Below, piece by piece: positions 8,457 to 16,816 of a stretch of 64,000 nt of DNA (its first letter is position 1; each line of letters begins with the position of its first letter). The DNA is from Moraxella nonliquefaciens (GTDB lineage: Bacteria; Pseudomonadota; Gammaproteobacteria; Pseudomonadales; Moraxellaceae). The notes below the pieces were generated by a model. The model ran no database searches and had not been told where the DNA came from. It worked only from the letters and a program-made list of their open reading frames with translations. The position numbers were made by a program, and so were the translations under genes. The stretch lies in the NCBI RefSeq assembly GCF_001679005.1, contig NZ_LXTW01000003.1, positions 293,233-357,232 of the forward strand, read 5' to 3'.

Positions 8457-8754
8457 AAATTACCACAGATGGATGTGAAACATGCTGATTGTATTGATGG
8501 ATTTGATGAAAAAATTTTTTATAACTCATTGATTTTAAATATAAAAAAATTTAATAAAAAAATGTATAAATTTTATCCAATCAACTGCAATTACCGATTA
8601 ATCGTGGCATCACAACTCAAATTTTAAAGTTATCCACAGGTTTATCCACAGATTTTGGGGAAAAGTAAAAAGGCGGTGGATATTTTTTAAAAATATGATA
8701 AAAATCAAAAGGTTGTTATGGTACTTTGGTGTGTGAGATGATGGTTTTAATGTC
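8457..8754. other. Intergenic region with AT-rich block and two perfect DnaA boxes
   Basis: No gene is seen. A strongly AT-rich stretch (about 8505-8580) is followed by two exact DnaA boxes TTATCCACA at 8630-8638 and 8642-8650, same orientation, 12 bp apart. A weaker reverse-strand box, GGTGGATAT (7 of 9), is at 8675-8683. Repeats, AT-rich DNA and DnaA boxes in that order resemble an origin or a DnaA-binding locus, but dnaA and dnaN are not nearby, so this is inference. Confidence 0.5.
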
Positions 8755-8808
8755 AAATGAGAGTCATTCTTGTGGATGTTTCACGGTTAAAATGAGAGTC
8801 ATTCTTGT
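8755..8808. repeat. Two direct repeats carrying an AATGA-GAG-TCATT palindrome
   Basis: AAATGAGAGTCATTCTTGT occurs at 8755-8773 and again at 8790-8808 (19 of 19 identical, 35-bp period). Each copy contains the dyad AATGA-GAG-TCATT. It looks like a paired regulator-binding site, but no start codon lies close downstream on either strand. Confidence 0.6.
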
Positions 8809-8839
8809 CCCATTCTAATCCTTTTGGCAGATGATACCA

Positions 8840-8864
8840 AAAAGACCTGAGATTCAGGTCTTTT
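8840..8864 (-). terminator. Bidirectional terminator after the His-rich lipoprotein
   Basis: AAAAGACCTGA, GAT, TCAGGTCTTTT: perfect 11-bp arms with flanking A and T runs. Confidence 0.85.
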
Positions 8865-8881
8865 GTTTTACAATTTCTTTT

Positions 8882-9373
8882 TTAGCTTGCTTTGATACAT
8901 TCTGTGATGACGGTGTTGTCTTGTGTGGTGATTTTGGCTGTGTTACCATCAATGGTGAGTACCATGCCTTTATCATCGCCAGCGATGCTGTCATCGGTGA
9001 TGAAGCGTTCTTTGATTTGTGTGTCTTGTTCTAGGTCATAGGTAATGTCATCGGTGGTTAGGTGTGCTTCAATGTCACCATCGTGGTTATGAACGGCGAT
9101 ATAAATGGTTTTATCGCCACATTGGTATTTTTCGCTGTCAGCAGGGTGATGGTGATGATGTCCATCATCATGAGCGTGGTCATGGCTGTGAGCATGTTCG
9201 CCGTGCTCGTGAGCGTGTTCTGCGTGGTCATTGTGATCATGTTCATCATGGCTGTGAGTGGTCAGGGCAGGTGCTGCGGCCTCTGCTTGTGGCTCGGCGG
9301 GAGCTTCTTCTGCTTTTTGGCAGGCAGATAAACCCAAAGTAATCATCAAAGCGGGTATGAGAATTTTTTTCAT
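8882..9373 (-). CDS. Histidine-rich metal-binding lipoprotein
   Basis: A 163-aa predicted lipoprotein: signal peptide with lipobox LSAC (lipidated Cys18), then an Ala/Glu/Pro linker. Residues about 40-80 alternate H with D/E/A and end in HHHHH. The remaining 85 residues (YQCGDKTIYIAV... ending ITECIKAS) form a small beta-rich domain with two cysteines that loosely recalls MliC-type lysozyme inhibitor domains; I am not sure of that match. The His-rich stretch should bind zinc or similar metals in the periplasm. A Zur-like palindrome lies 43 bases upstream of the ATG, so zinc-starvation induction is plausible. Confidence 0.8.
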   Translation of the reverse strand: MKKILIPALMITLGLSACQKAEEAPAEPQAEAAAPALTTHSHDEHDHNDHAEHAHEHGEHAHSHDHAHDDGHHHHHPADSEKYQCGDKTIYIAVHNHDGDIEAHLTTDDITYDLEQDTQIKERFITDDSIAGDDKGMVLTIDGNTAKITTQDNTVITECIKAS

Positions 9374-9415
9374 AGGTGTACCTTTGTTTGTTAAGATTGG
9401 TTTAAAGATTATAAA

Positions 9416-9432
9416 ATGGTATAGTATATCAT
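9416..9432 (-). promoter_or_regulatory. Candidate Zur operator of the His-rich lipoprotein
   Basis: On the minus strand ATGATATACTATACCAT, a 17-bp near-palindrome with one mismatched pair. It matches the gammaproteobacterial Zur-type pattern ATGTTATANTATAACAT at 15 of 17 positions as I recall it. It sits 43-59 bases upstream of the lipoprotein start, overlapping the expected promoter. Confidence 0.55.
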
Positions 9433-9555
9433 ATTTATGTCATGTTCTAAAAGACCTTATTCTAAAATGGGGTCAATGGTAGAGAAAATCTTGCTTTATC
9501 CGCCTTTATCCAAAGATTTGTATCAAGTGGGTGCTTTGGATAAAAGCGACAACCG

Positions 9556-10032
9556 TTATTTTTGCCAATAAAATAGCGATAAAATCCCCGCTGCAATCAG
9601 CGGTCCCACAGGTACGCCCCGTAATACTGCCACACCTGCTACCGTACCGATAAGCAGACCTGCGATGACACTCGGTTCATCTGTCATCAGCTTGACCCCA
9701 CGCCCACCTAAATACGCCACAAGCATACCAACGGCGATGGCAAGCAGAGATTTGACACTGGCAAATGATTTTAAAATTACTTCGGCACTAATCTTACCAC
9801 TGGCAATCGGAGCAAGCACGCCAATGGTTAAAATAAAAATCCCTAAACCCAGCCCATGCTTTTCAACCATGGGCATGATTTGGGCGTTTAATGGGCTAAC
9901 CTTGATGATGATGAGCAAGGCACTTGCCATGATGATGGTGTTATTTTGGCTAAACACACCCAAACCCAATAGGATAAACAGGACAATTAGGCCATCATCA
10001 AGGGTGCTAAACAGTTGGGTAAAGTTTGGCAT
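9556..10032 (-). CDS. DUF441 (UPF0756/YeaL-like) membrane protein
   Basis: A 158-aa hydrophobic protein with about five membrane segments. Family features are GVFSQNNTIIMASALLI, the TIGVLAPIASGKI segment and the end RGVPVGPLIAAGILSL, matching the DUF441 family, whose function is unknown. The ATG at 10032 is chosen over a TTG at 10044; neither has a clear ribosome-binding site. It is in the same direction as ychF and 48 bases downstream of it. Confidence 0.8.
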   Translation of the reverse strand: MPNFTQLFSTLDDGLIVLFILLGLGVFSQNNTIIMASALLIIIKVSPLNAQIMPMVEKHGLGLGIFILTIGVLAPIASGKISAEVILKSFASVKSLLAIAVGMLVAYLGGRGVKLMTDEPSVIAGLLIGTVAGVAVLRGVPVGPLIAAGILSLFYWQK

Positions 10033-10080
10033 GTTTGGTATCAAAATGTTGTGGTAAATGCTAAGATAGGCATGCTTTAA

Positions 10081-11172
10081 TCACACATTAAATCTAAAAT
10101 GCATGACATCACCGTCTTGGACGACATAGGTTTTGCCTTCTAGGCGAGATTTGCCTGCCAAGCTTGCACCTTTTTCTCCACCATGTTCAATAAAATCATC
10201 ATAACCGATGACCTCAGCACGGATAAAGCCACGCTCAAAATCGGTATGAATCACCCCAGCAGCTTCTGGGGCGGTTGCACCAACAGGCACTGTCCACGCA
10301 CGCACCTCTTTGACCCCTGCGGTAAAGTAGGTTTGTAGGTTTAAAAGCTCATATCCTGCACGAATCACACGGTCAAGCCCCGCCTCACTCATGCCCATGC
10401 CCTCCAAAAAATCCGCCTTTTCTTCTTCGTCAAGTTGGGCAATCTCCGCTTCAATTTGGTTGCACAGTGCCACGACAATGGCATTTTCACTTTGGGCAAA
10501 CTCACGCACCAGATCCAGATGGGGGTTGTTATCAAACCCATCTTCTGCCACGTTGGCGATATACATGACGGGTTTTAGGGTGATGAGTCCATAGGATTTG
10601 ATGAGTTTTTTCTCATCATTATCAAGATTTGCCATGCGTGCAGGTTTGCCATCTGCCAAAAATGGTTCAATCTTTTGAAATATCGTCAAAAGCGTCTGAG
10701 CGGTTTTGTCTGCGCCTTTGGCCTTTTTGGCATTGTTGGCTAGTGCGCGTCCCACCACTTCAAGGTCGGCAAGAGCAAGCTCGGTGTTAATGGTCTCAAT
10801 GTCAGATAAAGGATTGACTCGTCCGTCCACATGAATGACATTGTCATCATCAAAACAGCGTACCACATGGGCGATGGCATCCGTTTCACGGATATTAGCA
10901 AGGAACTGATTGCCCATGCCCTCGCCTTTGCTTGCTCCTGCCACAAGCCCTGCGATGTCCACAAATTCCATGCTGGTCGGTAGCACACGTTCAGGCTTGA
11001 CGATTTCTGCCAACGCCTTTAAGCGTGGGTCTGGCACAGGCACAATGCCTGTATTTGGGTCTTTGGTGCAAAAAGGGAAATTCTCGGCGGCGATGCCTGC
11101 CTTGGTCAGTGCGTTAAATAGGGTGGATTTGCCAACGTTTGGCAAGCCTACGATACCACAGTTAAAGCCCAT
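10081..11172 (-). CDS. ychF: Redox-responsive ribosome-associated ATPase YchF
   Basis: Obg-family P-loop NTPase that prefers ATP and binds the ribosome. At 363 aa it has typical length. The G1 P-loop is GLPNVGKST near residue 8, the G3 motif DIAGLVAGASKGEG is near residue 70, and there is a coiled-coil insert and a C-terminal TGS domain (YTAGVKEVRAWTV, FERGFIRAEV, end MHFRFNV). Confidence 0.96.
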   Translation of the reverse strand: MGFNCGIVGLPNVGKSTLFNALTKAGIAAENFPFCTKDPNTGIVPVPDPRLKALAEIVKPERVLPTSMEFVDIAGLVAGASKGEGMGNQFLANIRETDAIAHVVRCFDDDNVIHVDGRVNPLSDIETINTELALADLEVVGRALANNAKKAKGADKTAQTLLTIFQKIEPFLADGKPARMANLDNDEKKLIKSYGLITLKPVMYIANVAEDGFDNNPHLDLVREFAQSENAIVVALCNQIEAEIAQLDEEEKADFLEGMGMSEAGLDRVIRAGYELLNLQTYFTAGVKEVRAWTVPVGATAPEAAGVIHTDFERGFIRAEVIGYDDFIEHGGEKGASLAGKSRLEGKTYVVQDGDVMHFRFNV

Positions 11173-11296
11173 GAGTTGTCTCGCTGTTAAAGTTTAAACC
11201 CTTTATTATAGCAAATTTTTCATGAAAAATTAAGCCAATTTCCCACATCCATCATCGTGCCTATCATTATGCCAATCATGCCAAAACGTTTTTATC

Positions 11297-11326
11297 TTGT
11301 GTATTTTTTTAAAAATGGGTTATAAT
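11297..11326 (+). promoter_or_regulatory. Promoter upstream of the antiporter-family gene
   Basis: TTGTGT (11297-11302), 18-base spacer, TATAAT (11321-11326). It lies 38 bases before the ATG at 11365, with AAAGG as ribosome-binding site at 11354-11358. Confidence 0.6.
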
Positions 11327-11364
11327 TGGTGTTTTGATTATCATTTGATTATAAAAGGTATAAA

Positions 11365-12708
11365 ATGAACGCTGTACTGTTGGCGGTCATCATCATGGTA
11401 GGGCTGTCGCTTGCTCGTGTCCATGTGGTGCTAAGTTTGATTTTGGGGGCAGTTGTGGGTGGCTTATTTGCAGGATTGCCCTTGACAGATGCAGAAAATG
11501 GGGCAACAGGCGTGCTGACACATTTTCAAAATGGTATTAAGGGTGGGGCGGGCATTGCCTTATCGTATGCCTTACTTGGGGCATTTGCAATGGCGATTGC
11601 TCATTCAGGCGTACCAAAGGCATTGGCAGACAAAGCGATTTTGATGGTCAAACATGCCAAACATGGCGGTGTTAAGTGGGCGGTATTTGGTGTGATTGTG
11701 CTGCTTGCCTGCCTAAGCCAAAACCTAATCCCCATTCACATTGCCTTTATTTTACTGCTCATTCCACCGCTTTTGACGGTGTTTAATGAATTAAAACTGG
11801 ACAGAAGGCTCATCACTTGCCTTATCACCTTTGGGCTTGTTAATACTTATATGTTTGTCCCTTATGGGTTTGGGGATATTTTTTTAAATGAAATCATCAT
11901 GGCAAATCTTGTCAAATCAGGGCTTGATGTCTCTGGCATTTCAGTGGTCAAAGCGATGAGCATTCCTGCTTTGGGCATGCTAACAGGGTTATTTGTGGCG
12001 ATTTTTATCAGTTATCGTAAACCCAGAATCTATGACAACGCCAAAACCCAAGCGGTCAAAGGCAATGATGAGCAGGTGATTGATAACAACATGGGCTTTA
12101 AAATCATCGTAACACTCATCGCCATCATCGCAGCTTTTATCATTCAACTAAACACTAATTCACTAATTTTAGGGTCGCTGTCAGGTTTTGCCATTTTTAT
12201 GGCGACAGGCGTGGTCGGCTGGAATCAGGCGGACGATGTTTTTAATGATGGCATTAAAATGATGGCGATGATTGGGTTTATCATGATTAGTGCCCAAGGC
12301 TTTGCCGAGGTGATGAGTGCCACAGGACACATACAGCCACTGGTACAATCAGCGGTGGAGATGTTTGGGGCAAATAAAGCACTGGCAAGCCTTGTCATGT
12401 TGATGGTGGGGCTTGTGGTTACGATGGGTATTGGCTCTTCCTTTTCTACCGTGCCAATCATTGCCACTATATATGTGCCATTGTGCATGGCGATGGGGTT
12501 TAGTCCGATGGCAACTTTGGCACTTGTGGCAAGTGCAGGCGTTCTCGGAGACGCAGGTTCGCCTGCATCTGACTCAACGCTTGGCCCAACGATGGGGCTA
12601 AACGTGGATGGACAGCATGACCACATAAAAGACAGCGTGATACCAACCTTTATCCATTATAACATCCCACTGATTTTGTTTGGATGGCTGGCGTCTATGG
12701 TATTGTAA
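11365..12708 (+). CDS. Na+/H+ antiporter family (YuiF-like) membrane carrier
   Basis: A 447-aa polytopic membrane protein with about 12 hydrophobic segments. It matches the Na_H_antiporter superfamily that includes B. subtilis YuiF. Typical stretches are SYALLGAFAMAIAHSG, LSQNLIPIHIAFILLLIPPLL and a late conserved block, GDAGSPASDSTLGPTMGL. The family includes proposed Na+/H+ exchangers and amino-acid permeases, so substrate cannot be decided from sequence. It has its own promoter. Confidence 0.82.
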   Translation: MNAVLLAVIIMVGLSLARVHVVLSLILGAVVGGLFAGLPLTDAENGATGVLTHFQNGIKGGAGIALSYALLGAFAMAIAHSGVPKALADKAILMVKHAKHGGVKWAVFGVIVLLACLSQNLIPIHIAFILLLIPPLLTVFNELKLDRRLITCLITFGLVNTYMFVPYGFGDIFLNEIIMANLVKSGLDVSGISVVKAMSIPALGMLTGLFVAIFISYRKPRIYDNAKTQAVKGNDEQVIDNNMGFKIIVTLIAIIAAFIIQLNTNSLILGSLSGFAIFMATGVVGWNQADDVFNDGIKMMAMIGFIMISAQGFAEVMSATGHIQPLVQSAVEMFGANKALASLVMLMVGLVVTMGIGSSFSTVPIIATIYVPLCMAMGFSPMATLALVASAGVLGDAGSPASDSTLGPTMGLNVDGQHDHIKDSVIPTFIHYNIPLILFGWLASMVL

Positions 12709-12804
12709 GTTTTAAGATTGTTTGTAAAATCGGTTGATTAAGATTTTCCCAGTAAATTGCGATTTTTTGGGTAAGCCCTTTAAATCTTTATTGATTAACA
12801 CTGT

Positions 12805-13368
12805 CTAAAACCTTATCACCCCTTTATCTGTTATGACCATATCCACGCCCTTATCCCATTCATTGACCGTCAAGCTGTCCACAACTTGAAAATGATAACA
12901 CCAACCAATCTTTAACCCACAAAAATTGGCAAAAGTACGGTCATAAAACCCACCCCCCATACCAAGCCGATTGCCACTGCCATCTACCGCCACAAGTGGA
13001 CAGATGATGAGGTCTAATTTATCAGCACAAATGCCATGTTTATCAGCAGGTTCTTTCATGCCAAATGGATGACGTTTTAAGGGGGTTTTATACAATGGCA
13101 TAAAAACAGGAGCAAAGCGTAGGGGTTTGTCTTTGATTGTTATTGGTAAAAAAGGTACAAAATCATGCTTTTGGCAAAAGGTCAAAATCGGTGCAGTAGG
13201 CAGTTCACCAAAATCATCCAAATATAGACCAACGTTGGCATTTTTTGGTAAATGGGGCAAAAGTTTGGGTAGGTATAAACTTGCCATTAAGGCGAAATTA
13301 GCACGCTCCTTGTTGGTCAGAATTTTGCGTCGTTGGTGGATGTGTTTACTAAGTGAGGCATTTGACAT
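12805..13368 (-). CDS. ygfA: 5-formyltetrahydrofolate cyclo-ligase family protein
   Basis: Converts 5-formyl-THF to 5,10-methenyl-THF with ATP. The 187-aa product has the family motif RLGMGGGFYDRT near its C-terminus and an N-terminal basic helix (KHIHQRRKIL). The ATG at 13368 (MSNASLSKH) is chosen because GGAAAA lies just upstream; the longer frame to 13440 adds an unrelated hydrophobic lead that overlaps the fumC promoter region. Confidence 0.88.
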   Translation of the reverse strand: MSNASLSKHIHQRRKILTNKERANFALMASLYLPKLLPHLPKNANVGLYLDDFGELPTAPILTFCQKHDFVPFLPITIKDKPLRFAPVFMPLYKTPLKRHPFGMKEPADKHGICADKLDLIICPLVAVDGSGNRLGMGGGFYDRTFANFCGLKIGWCYHFQVVDSLTVNEWDKGVDMVITDKGVIRF

Positions 13369-13479
13369 AAGTTTTTTCCATGTAAAAATGATAATAATTG
13401 ATGCTTGATGATTGATGTTAATGATGGTATAGTAATCCAATCATTGTAACAAATTTAACCACCAAACAAGGAGATTTTT

Positions 13480-14871
13480 ATGAGCGATTTTCGCACTGAA
13501 AAAGACACCATGGGCGAAGTACAAGTTCCTGCCGATGCTTATTTTGGCGCCCAAACTCAGCGTAGCCGTGATAATTTTAAAATCGGGGGTGAGACCCTAC
13601 CACGCCCTTTGATTGTCGCTATGGCAACCGTCAAAAAAAGTGCATCTATCGTTAATGCCGAGCTTGGGCGGATTGAGAATAGCCAGCGTGATTTGATTGT
13701 GCAGGCGTGTGATGAAGTGATTGCAGGCGGTCTTGCTGACCAATTTCCGCTTGTCGTGTGGCAGACAGGCTCTGGCACGCAGTCCAACATGAACATGAAT
13801 GAAGTCATCGCCAACCGAGCCAATGAAATCGCAGGCAATCCAAAAGGCACTTATAAACCCGTCCACCCCAACGACCATGTCAACCACGCCCAGTCCACCA
13901 ACGACAGTTTTCCAACCGCCATTCGTGTGGCAGCAGCGGTAGAGATTAACCGCACTCTTATCCCTGCAATCCAAGCACTGCGTGATACCCTTGCCAAAAA
14001 GTCTGCTGACTTTGATGACATTGTCAAAATCGGACGCACACATTTACAAGATGCCACCCCTTTGACTTTGGGACAAGAATTTGGCGGTTATGTGGCACAG
14101 CTTGATTTGGCACTGGCACGCATTGATAACGCTTTGCAAGGTTTGTACCAGTTGCCACTAGGGGGAACGGCCGTGGGGACAGGGCTAAACAGCCACCCTG
14201 ACTATGCCGTCAAATCTGCCCAAAAAATTGCCGAGCTGACAGGTCTGCCCTTTGTAACCGCCCCTAACAAATTTGAAGCGTTGGCAAGCCGTGATGCCGA
14301 AGTGTTCGCCTCTGGGGCATTAAAGACCTTGGCAGGTAGCCTAAACAAAATCGCTAATGACGTCCGCTGGCTGTCTAGTGGCCCTCGTTGTGGCTTGGGC
14401 GAGATTACCATTCCAGAAAATGAACCGGGGTCATCCATCATGCCAGGTAAAGTAAACCCCACGCAGTCAGAAGCCATGACAATGGTGGTCGCTCAGGTCA
14501 TGGGCAACGATGTAACGATAAACATGGCAGGGGCGAGCGGTAATTTTGAGCTCAATGTCTTTATGCCTGTGATTGGCTATAATCTCTTGCAATCCATTCG
14601 CCTGCTTGCGGACGCTTGTAATAGCTTTAATGACAACTGTGCGGTAGGCATTCTACCTGTGCGAGAAAAGATTGACTACTTTTTGCATAATTCGCTGATG
14701 CTGGTAACTGCCCTAAACCGTCATGTGGGCTATGAAAATGCCGCCAAAATTGCCAAAACCGCTTACAAAGAAAACAAAACCCTAAAACAGGTAGCGGTGG
14801 AGCTTGGGCTATTGACCGAGCAAGAATTTGATGAATGGGTACGACCAGAAGAGATGGTTGCACCAAAATAA
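13480..14871 (+). CDS. fumC: Class II fumarate hydratase
   Basis: Oxygen-stable, iron-free fumarase of the TCA cycle. The 463-aa length is canonical. The superfamily signature GSSIMPGKVNP is at residues 317-327, with the HVNHAQSTNDSFPT and GRTHLQDATP blocks upstream. AAGGAG precedes the ATG. A strong terminator follows. Confidence 0.97.
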   Translation: MSDFRTEKDTMGEVQVPADAYFGAQTQRSRDNFKIGGETLPRPLIVAMATVKKSASIVNAELGRIENSQRDLIVQACDEVIAGGLADQFPLVVWQTGSGTQSNMNMNEVIANRANEIAGNPKGTYKPVHPNDHVNHAQSTNDSFPTAIRVAAAVEINRTLIPAIQALRDTLAKKSADFDDIVKIGRTHLQDATPLTLGQEFGGYVAQLDLALARIDNALQGLYQLPLGGTAVGTGLNSHPDYAVKSAQKIAELTGLPFVTAPNKFEALASRDAEVFASGALKTLAGSLNKIANDVRWLSSGPRCGLGEITIPENEPGSSIMPGKVNPTQSEAMTMVVAQVMGNDVTINMAGASGNFELNVFMPVIGYNLLQSIRLLADACNSFNDNCAVGILPVREKIDYFLHNSLMLVTALNRHVGYENAAKIAKTAYKENKTLKQVAVELGLLTEQEFDEWVRPEEMVAPK

Positions 14872-14885
14872 GTGAGCTGATTGAC

Positions 14886-14920
14886 CAAAATAAGGGCGAG
14901 TGATTGCCCTTATTTTTTTT
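14886..14920 (+). terminator. Terminator of fumC
   Basis: AAATAAGGGC pairs with GCCCTTATTT around an 8-base loop and is followed by a run of T. Confidence 0.9.
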
Positions 14921-15191
14921 ATGCAAGGTTGTTGTTTGACAAGAATAAATTTATTATGTCTTAATATAGTCTAAACACGATATTGGACTCGTGATGTATA
15001 TCGCATAAGACACAAAACTTTAAAATTACCACAAATCTAAAGATGCATGTAGGGGCTTGCTGAGCACGCCCTATAAAGTAATATTATCCAAGGGCGTGTG
15101 CAACACGCCCCTACAAAACCTGTGGTAAAATTAGGTTGGCTAGGCATAGAAACGTCCGATGACACGTGGCTTACAATAATACGGACGCCGA
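14921..15191. other. Intergenic DNA at the left edge of the accessory island
   Basis: No gene is seen. It contains the MITE-like hairpin 15048-15115 and a 6-bp inverted pair, CGTCCG/CGGACG, around 15149-15186. The sequence ends at the broken 5' edge of the HigB-like fragment, so an indel or insertion probably happened here. Confidence 0.5.
15048..15115. repeat. MITE-like 68-bp inverted-repeat element
   Basis: Left arm TGTAGGGGCTTGCTGAGCAC(GCCC) and right arm (GGGC)GTGTGCAACACGCCCCTACA match in inverted orientation at about 20 of 24 positions. The terminal 9 bp TGTAGGGGC are perfect, with a 20-bp AT-rich centre. Outer TTACCACA/TGTGGTAA copies flank it. It has no coding capacity. Confidence 0.65.
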
Positions 15192-15413
15192 TTGCTTTGT
15201 CCTTATTCCGATACTTTATATGACTCAAAATTTAACAACATGAAAGAATTGCGTATCCAAATCGGGGGTGACCCTTATCGTGCTTTTTATACGTTTGACC
15301 CCATACGACAAGCGATTGTGCTATGTGCAGGCAACAAAGTGGGCAATGAAAAGCAGTTTTATAAACAGATGATACCGCTTGCTGATGAGTTTACATCAGC
15401 AGCATTTGGATAA
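15192..15413 (+). pseudogene. 5'-truncated HigB/RelE-like toxin remnant
   Basis: The readable part (PYSDTLYDSKFNNMKELRI, then YRAFYTFDPIRQAIVLCAGNK and FYKQMIPLADEF) matches the C-terminal two thirds of phage-derived Gp49-like HigB toxins. Those normally begin about 40 residues earlier. Here the frame is closed by a TAA immediately upstream and there is no proper start or ribosome-binding site, so the N-terminus is lost. The intact antitoxin gene follows after 21 bases. A residual short product from an internal ATG at 15241 cannot be excluded. Confidence 0.7.
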
Positions 15414-15434
15414 ATTAACAAAACAGGAGTAAAA

Positions 15435-15734
15435 ATGGCAAATCTTAATGATATGCTCGCCAAATCACCAAAAGAGCGTTTGGCTCGTGTGCAAAAAATG
15501 GCAGATGAGATGATTTTGGATTACAAGCTTTATCAGTTGCGTGAAGAGTTGGAGCTGTCGCAAAAACAGCTTGCCGAAGCCATGGGCATTACCCAGCCGA
15601 CCTTATCCGCCATTGAGAACCGCGGGGCAGAGATTAAGCTGTCTACACTAAAATGCTATGTAGAGACCATGGGTGGAAAATTACGCATTGATGTGGAATT
15701 ACCAACAGGTAAGCACGTTGGGTTTAATATTTAG
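15435..15734 (+). CDS. XRE-family HigA-like antitoxin
   Basis: A 99-aa helix-turn-helix protein. The HTH is LSQKQLAEAMGITQPTLSAIENRG (about residues 41-64), with an N-terminal helical region (MLAKSPKERLARVQKMADEM) typical of antitoxins paired with Gp49/HigB toxins. AGGAG lies five bases before the ATG. Its toxin partner upstream is truncated, so it may persist as an orphan regulator. It could still bind its old operator or cross-neutralise other toxins. Confidence 0.8.
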   Translation: MANLNDMLAKSPKERLARVQKMADEMILDYKLYQLREELELSQKQLAEAMGITQPTLSAIENRGAEIKLSTLKCYVETMGGKLRIDVELPTGKHVGFNI

Positions 15735-15770
15735 TGGGCAGTAGCCCTGCAACACAGGCATTGACAATCC

Positions 15771-16712
15771 ATGAGCAAGAGTAATTCAGACGGAGTCTTG
15801 TTCTTATTAGAACTACTTCGCCTTATCCCAAGACACGGCAAAATCACCGCCAAAGACCTGCAACAAAAACTTGCAAATCTAGGCTATCCACGCAGTGAAC
15901 GCACCATTCAAAGACAGCTTGACATGATAAGTCATCATTTCGCCATTGAGCGAGATGACAGAGCCAAGCCCTATGGCTATGCGTGGGCAAAAGACGCCAA
16001 AACCTTAGAGCTGGCGGGGCTTTCAGCGGAGCAGTCCTTACTACTGAGTTTGGCTTATGATGAGCTAAGGTTTTTGTTGCCTGCTAACATCAGTCATGGT
16101 CTGAATGGTTTTTTTGAAAGTGCCGAACGCCACCTAAGAAACCAAACTAAGCCCGAAGTCTCAGCGTGGCGAAACAAAGTGGCAAGCGTGCCACCCACTT
16201 TTCCCTTACTGCCCCCAGCGATAGACGATGATGTGTTTGCCAGTATTAGCCAAGCCCTGTTTGAAAATCGCTATCTTGACATCATCTATCAAGCCCATAG
16301 AAAAAAACCAAAACCCGACACCGTCATGCCCTTAGCCTTGGTACGCCAAGAGCCACGCCTGTATTTGGTTGTCAAATACAAAGGTTATGAAGACATTCGT
16401 CATCTGGCGGTCAATCGTATCAAGTCCGCCACCATTTCCCTGTTTGATTTTGAGCGTCCTGATGACTTTAAGCTGCAAGACTACATTGCCAAAGGGCATT
16501 TTAGCATCGGCGACGGCAGTCAGGTTCGCCTGTCTTTTTGTATTGACAAACATCAAGGCTTTCATCTTACCGAAACGCCCTTATCCACTGATCAGATTAT
16601 CCAAGAATTTGACCACCATTATCATATCAGTGCAACCGTGCCTGATAGCGAAATGCTGGACTGGTGGCTTGCCAAATTTGGCGATGATGTGTGGGACATC
16701 AAAAAAAGATGA
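15771..16712 (+). CDS. WYL-domain transcriptional regulator
   Basis: A 313-aa protein with an N-terminal winged HTH (LLELLRLIPRHGKITAKDLQQKL, RSERTIQRQLDMI) and a central-to-C-terminal WYL domain. The domain is seen around residues 165-230 (LDIIYQAHRKK... PLALVRQEPRLYLVVKYKG... RHLAVNRIKSA). WYL regulators sense nucleic acid or nucleotide ligands, and many control phage-defence operons (BrxR, CapW types). It starts a cluster with an unknown gene, two DUF262 genes and a PP2C gene on the same strand. It is followed by its own terminator, which suggests separate expression or attenuation. Confidence 0.88.
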   Translation: MSKSNSDGVLFLLELLRLIPRHGKITAKDLQQKLANLGYPRSERTIQRQLDMISHHFAIERDDRAKPYGYAWAKDAKTLELAGLSAEQSLLLSLAYDELRFLLPANISHGLNGFFESAERHLRNQTKPEVSAWRNKVASVPPTFPLLPPAIDDDVFASISQALFENRYLDIIYQAHRKKPKPDTVMPLALVRQEPRLYLVVKYKGYEDIRHLAVNRIKSATISLFDFERPDDFKLQDYIAKGHFSIGDGSQVRLSFCIDKHQGFHLTETPLSTDQIIQEFDHHYHISATVPDSEMLDWWLAKFGDDVWDIKKR

Positions 16713-16760
16713 TGTGGAATAAACTGTGCGACATAACTTGACGTATGTTGGGATATAATG

Positions 16761-16790
16761 ACATCGTGCCAAGGGCATGATGTTTTTTTA
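16761..16790 (+). terminator. Terminator or attenuator after the WYL gene
   Basis: ACATCGTGCC pairs with GGCATGATGT (one wobble) around AAG and is followed by seven T. A TATAAT lies directly before it (16754-16759), so a start there would place the hairpin at the extreme 5' end of the next transcript. Confidence 0.75.
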
Positions 16791-16816
16791 AATAGTAACC
16801 AATATCAAGAGAGCGT

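Noticed and set aside
9058..9342. Several overlapping open frames on both strands opposite or inside the His-rich lipoprotein
   Set aside because: They are shadows of the repetitive His/Asp codons; the lipoprotein frame has a signal peptide, lipobox and terminator.
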